Below, in pieces: positions 62,007-64,000 of a DNA stretch of 64,000 nucleotides. Below the pieces are notes generated by a model that was not told the origin of the DNA, did not search any database, and saw only the letters and a program-made list of their open reading frames with translations. The translations under genes and the position numbers were made by a program. Source of the DNA: Solwaraspora sp. WMMD406 (GTDB taxonomy: Bacteria > Actinomycetota > Actinomycetes > Mycobacteriales > Micromonosporaceae); contig NZ_JARUBF010000001.1 in assembly GCF_029626025.1 (NCBI RefSeq), positions 4,620,001-4,684,000 on the forward strand, in the 5' to 3' direction. The number at the start of each line of letters is the position of its first letter. The first letter of the stretch is position 1.

Positions 62007-63404
62007 TCAGCGGCCGAGGTTGAGCCCGGGGACGGTGAAGGTGCCGTTGGTCATCGAGTGCACCAGCGGCCACAGGTGCCGGGGCCAACCGGACTGCCGG
62101 GCCGACCGGATACCCAGGCCGACCGACACCTCCTGCGGCAGCTGCGCACCGAGCAGCACCGTCGCGCCCGGCGCTTCGGCCACCTGCTCGGCGATCCACT
62201 GGACCGCCGCCGTCACGATCTGCGGATAGTCCTCCCAGTGGTGGTACGTCTCGCCGGGCCGGGGCAGGTAGCGCCACTCCCGCAGGGTCGTCGACGCCGT
62301 CTCCGGCAGGCCGAGACCGGCGGCGTCGTGCAGCTCGACGACGATCGGTTCCCGGTCGGCGGCCAGTGCCGCCGTGAAGTCGTGCGCGGCCCGCTGCGTC
62401 ACGTCCACCGGCAGCCGGGGCAGCCGGCCGAACTCGTGATGGTTGGTCCGCAGCACCAGCAGCAGCACCTCCGGCGTCGGCTGCCGTTGGCCTGCCGCCG
62501 GTCCCGCCTCGCCGTCCCCGGGGACCTGCCCCACTGGGACCTGCCCCGCTTCGGCGTCCCTGGCGACCTGCCCCGCCTCGTCATCGCCGGGGACCTGCCC
62601 CGCGTCGGCGGGGTCGTCGCGGATGACCCGCAGCTGGGCCGGATGACTCAGCACCCGCAGATCACCGAACAGCCCACCGGCCGTCCGGTCGAACTGCCCC
62701 TGGAAGGTGTGCCCGTCGGCGACCGGCGTCGCCAGCAGCGGCCCCTGCCGGCCGAAGCTGTCCCGTTGTCGCACGCGCAGCGCCCGGCCCCGTTCGGCGG
62801 CCGTCACCTGCTGCCCGAACGCGACCGCCACCGGCCACGGCGCCCAGACGAACAGGGACCGGTCCAGGGTGGCGTCCCGGCCGTCCGGGTCGTAGCTGGC
62901 CACCTGGAAGTGCCGGACCAGGCTGTCGACGTCGCGGCCCCAGCGGGTCGCCTGGGATCCCTGCGGCCACACCGCCGCCCGGTCGAAGGTGCGCAGCGGC
63001 GGCACTGGCCGGAACACGGCGAACCGGTCCCGGACGTCGCGCAGGAAGCCTTCCTTCTGCTCCGGGGTCCACCCGGCCGCCACCTCGTTGATCACGTAGG
63101 CGACGCCGAGTCGCTGCCGGAGCCGGTTACGCCACCACCACAGCGTGGCACCGGCGACCAGGGTCACGACCGCCAGGACACCGAACGTCACCAGCCAGCC
63201 GCCCCGCCCGGAGGTCCAGCCTTCCACCGCCAGGTCGGGCGCGACGCCGCCGGCCGCGCTGAACGCGGCCGTCGCGATCGTGAAGAAGACGCCGATGACC
63301 CCGGGGCCGGCCGGACCGGCCAGCCACCGCCCGAAGCGCGCCAGATCAGCGGTACGGCGGACAGGTCGCGCCTCGTCGGGCCGGTTTTTCTCCACGTCGG
63401 ACAC
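62007..63404 (-). CDS. Two-TM protein with possible nucleotide-sensor (SAVED/CARF-like) domain
   Basis: 465-residue protein. Two transmembrane helices at about 33-52 and 70-90 are followed by a large soluble part: LFVWAPWPVAVAFGQQVTAAERGRALRVRQRDSFG (150-240), a low-complexity AGQVPGD insertion (about 265-305), and a C-terminal Rossmann-like series LLLVLRTNH, PIVVELHDAAGLG and ATVLLGAQLPQEVSVGLGIRSARQSGW-P, ending TVPGLNLG. The hhh-x-A-x-LP-x2-VSxGLG strand-turn-helix resembles SAVED or CARF sensor domains. Divergent, 103 bp, from a RAMP fragment. A membrane effector of a CRISPR system is inference; family not recognised with certainty. Confidence 0.55.
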   Translation of the reverse strand: MSDVEKNRPDEARPVRRTADLARFGRWLAGPAGPGVIGVFFTIATAAFSAAGGVAPDLAVEGWTSGRGGWLVTFGVLAVVTLVAGATLWWWRNRLRQRLGVAYVINEVAAGWTPEQKEGFLRDVRDRFAVFRPVPPLRTFDRAAVWPQGSQATRWGRDVDSLVRHFQVASYDPDGRDATLDRSLFVWAPWPVAVAFGQQVTAAERGRALRVRQRDSFGRQGPLLATPVADGHTFQGQFDRTAGGLFGDLRVLSHPAQLRVIRDDPADAGQVPGDDEAGQVARDAEAGQVPVGQVPGDGEAGPAAGQRQPTPEVLLLVLRTNHHEFGRLPRLPVDVTQRAAHDFTAALAADREPIVVELHDAAGLGLPETASTTLREWRYLPRPGETYHHWEDYPQIVTAAVQWIAEQVAEAPGATVLLGAQLPQEVSVGLGIRSARQSGWPRHLWPLVHSMTNGTFTVPGLNLGR

Positions 63405-63507
63405 GCGTCACCTTTGTCGTCGTCACCAGTACGGTCAGCCGACCGTAACCACTGGGCCGGCGTACGCAATCCTCCGGCCGGACCTTCCGTCGCCAACGCG
63501 ACAGAAC

Positions 63508-63930
63508 ATGGGCGACATCACACCTGTCCGCCAAATCGTTCAGTTGCCGCTGGTCGGCTGCTGGCGGATCGCAGGCGGGCTGCGCCAGTGGCTCGTCGCC
63601 GACGCCGAACGCAAGGCGGCCCAGGACGCACAGGAGGCAGGGCAGGCAGCGAAACGGGCCGAGCGGGAACGCGTCGCGGCCGAACTGGCCAGCAGGGATT
63701 CGACGTTCGTCAACCCGTACACGTTCGTGCCGCGACCGGAGCCCACCGACTCAGCTTCGTCAGCGTCGGATGACCCTTGTCGTCATCCCCCCTGCCCGGT
63801 CAACTGGCGGGTCACCTCGGCGGTGTCGAACCGTGCCGGGTCGAAGTCGTCGTCCGGCCCCATCCCGAGCCACTCCCGGCGCTCGTCGTGCTCCGGGTGG
63901 GACGGGTCGGCGAGGACCTCGACCAGGTAG
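63508..63930 (+). pseudogene. N-terminal fragment of a CRISPR RAMP-superfamily protein
   Basis: The frame starts MGDITPVRQIVQLPLVGCWRI, has a basic helical stretch (30-62) and FVNPYTFVP at 67-75. F-V-N-P-Y-x-F-V-P near the start is characteristic of a CRISPR-associated RAMP family. After about residue 90 (63780) the frame turns into antisense of a pRiA4b-type gene and no RAMP domain follows, so the gene appears cut off, perhaps by insertion. Confidence 0.45.
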
Positions 63931-64000
63931 CCGTACCCCCAGATGCCGCCGCAGTCCTCCGGTGGCGCGGCCCGCCGGCCGCCGGTGCAGCGCGGGTAGA
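63783..64000 (-). CDS. pRiA4b ORF-3-like protein, C-terminal part
   Basis: The C-terminal 72 residues are in the window (5' end outside): [42 protein letters not shown], then [11 protein letters not shown] and stop at 63783. The cysteine pair and GGRRAxPPEDCGG match the plasmid pRiA4b ORF-3 / IS1096 TnpR-like family, often linked with mobile DNA. Its presence next to a truncated CRISPR gene suggests an insertion broke that gene. Confidence 0.8.
   Translation of the reverse strand, partial: YPRCTGGRRAAPPEDCGGIWGYGYLVEVLADPSHPEHDERREWLGMGPDDDFDPARFDTAEVTRQLTGQGG

Overview
The window is very GC-rich, with GTG starts, TANNNT -10 hexamers a few bases before start codons (leaderless transcripts), and XRE/DUF397 pairs. 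These features, the gene order infC-rpmI-rplT-rRNA methylase-pheST followed by argCJBDFRGH, and an FMN-riboswitch riboflavin operon all point to a filamentous actinomycete, most likely Micromonosporaceae. This is judged from gene content and protein style, not from a search.

Layout. 0.1-12 kb is a mixed stretch: an exported flavin amine oxidase, an OsmC-like protein, an ArsR-type regulator, an App1-type phosphatase, a fumarylacetoacetase-fold enzyme, an orphan DNA methylase, a CNNM transporter, a sulfotransferase, an HTH-TPR regulator facing a small exported peptide, and a DNA glycosylase. 12-21 kb is the complete arginine operon with an ArgR-box candidate at its head. 21-28 kb is pheST and the infC translation operon with a leader attenuator and an ATC start for infC. 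28-32 kb holds a PH-domain membrane protein, a DMT exporter and a lysozyme-like/PLL-lectin protein built on near-identical 135-nt repeats. 32-41 kb carries hisG-hisE, a sigma factor with a GerMN lipoprotein-like partner, ribH-ribBA-ribE-ribD under an FMN riboswitch, a receiver-GGDEF protein and rpe. 40.6-42.6 kb has a tandem pair of septum-formation-type lipoproteins.

The accessory part is 42.7-64 kb. At 43.4-49.1 kb lies what looks like a signalling/defence island: two small paralogous helical proteins, a Crp/Fnr regulator with an intact phosphate-binding cassette, a Pycsar-type membrane effector, a divergent class III (Pycsar-like) nucleotide cyclase, a P-loop-like/HEAT-like protein and a proline-rich partner. 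The C-terminus of the cyclase and the N-terminus of the P-loop protein share a Gly/Asn-rich motif (IGGVGAxGxGN), suggesting that the two proteins meet through a prion-like or effector-associated motif. I regard this as the most novel system in the window.

At 49-52 kb are a zinc-ribbon protein, an XRE regulator with two nearly identical DUF397 genes, and a Uma2 nuclease-fold protein. At 52.8-58 kb is a 13-repeat CRISPR array read on the minus strand (8-nt handle ATTGAAAC), followed by cas2 with a one-base frameshift, cas1, an unrelated isoprenyl transferase, a HigBA-type toxin-antitoxin pair and cas6. No effector complex is present, but at 62-64 kb a two-TM protein with a possible nucleotide-sensor domain lies divergent to an N-terminal fragment of a CRISPR RAMP protein. 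This fits a broken or split type III or type I system. Between them are a MarR-GNAT-dehydrogenase triple fusion under a perfect 28-bp palindrome and a secreted GH30 xylanase with a CBM2.
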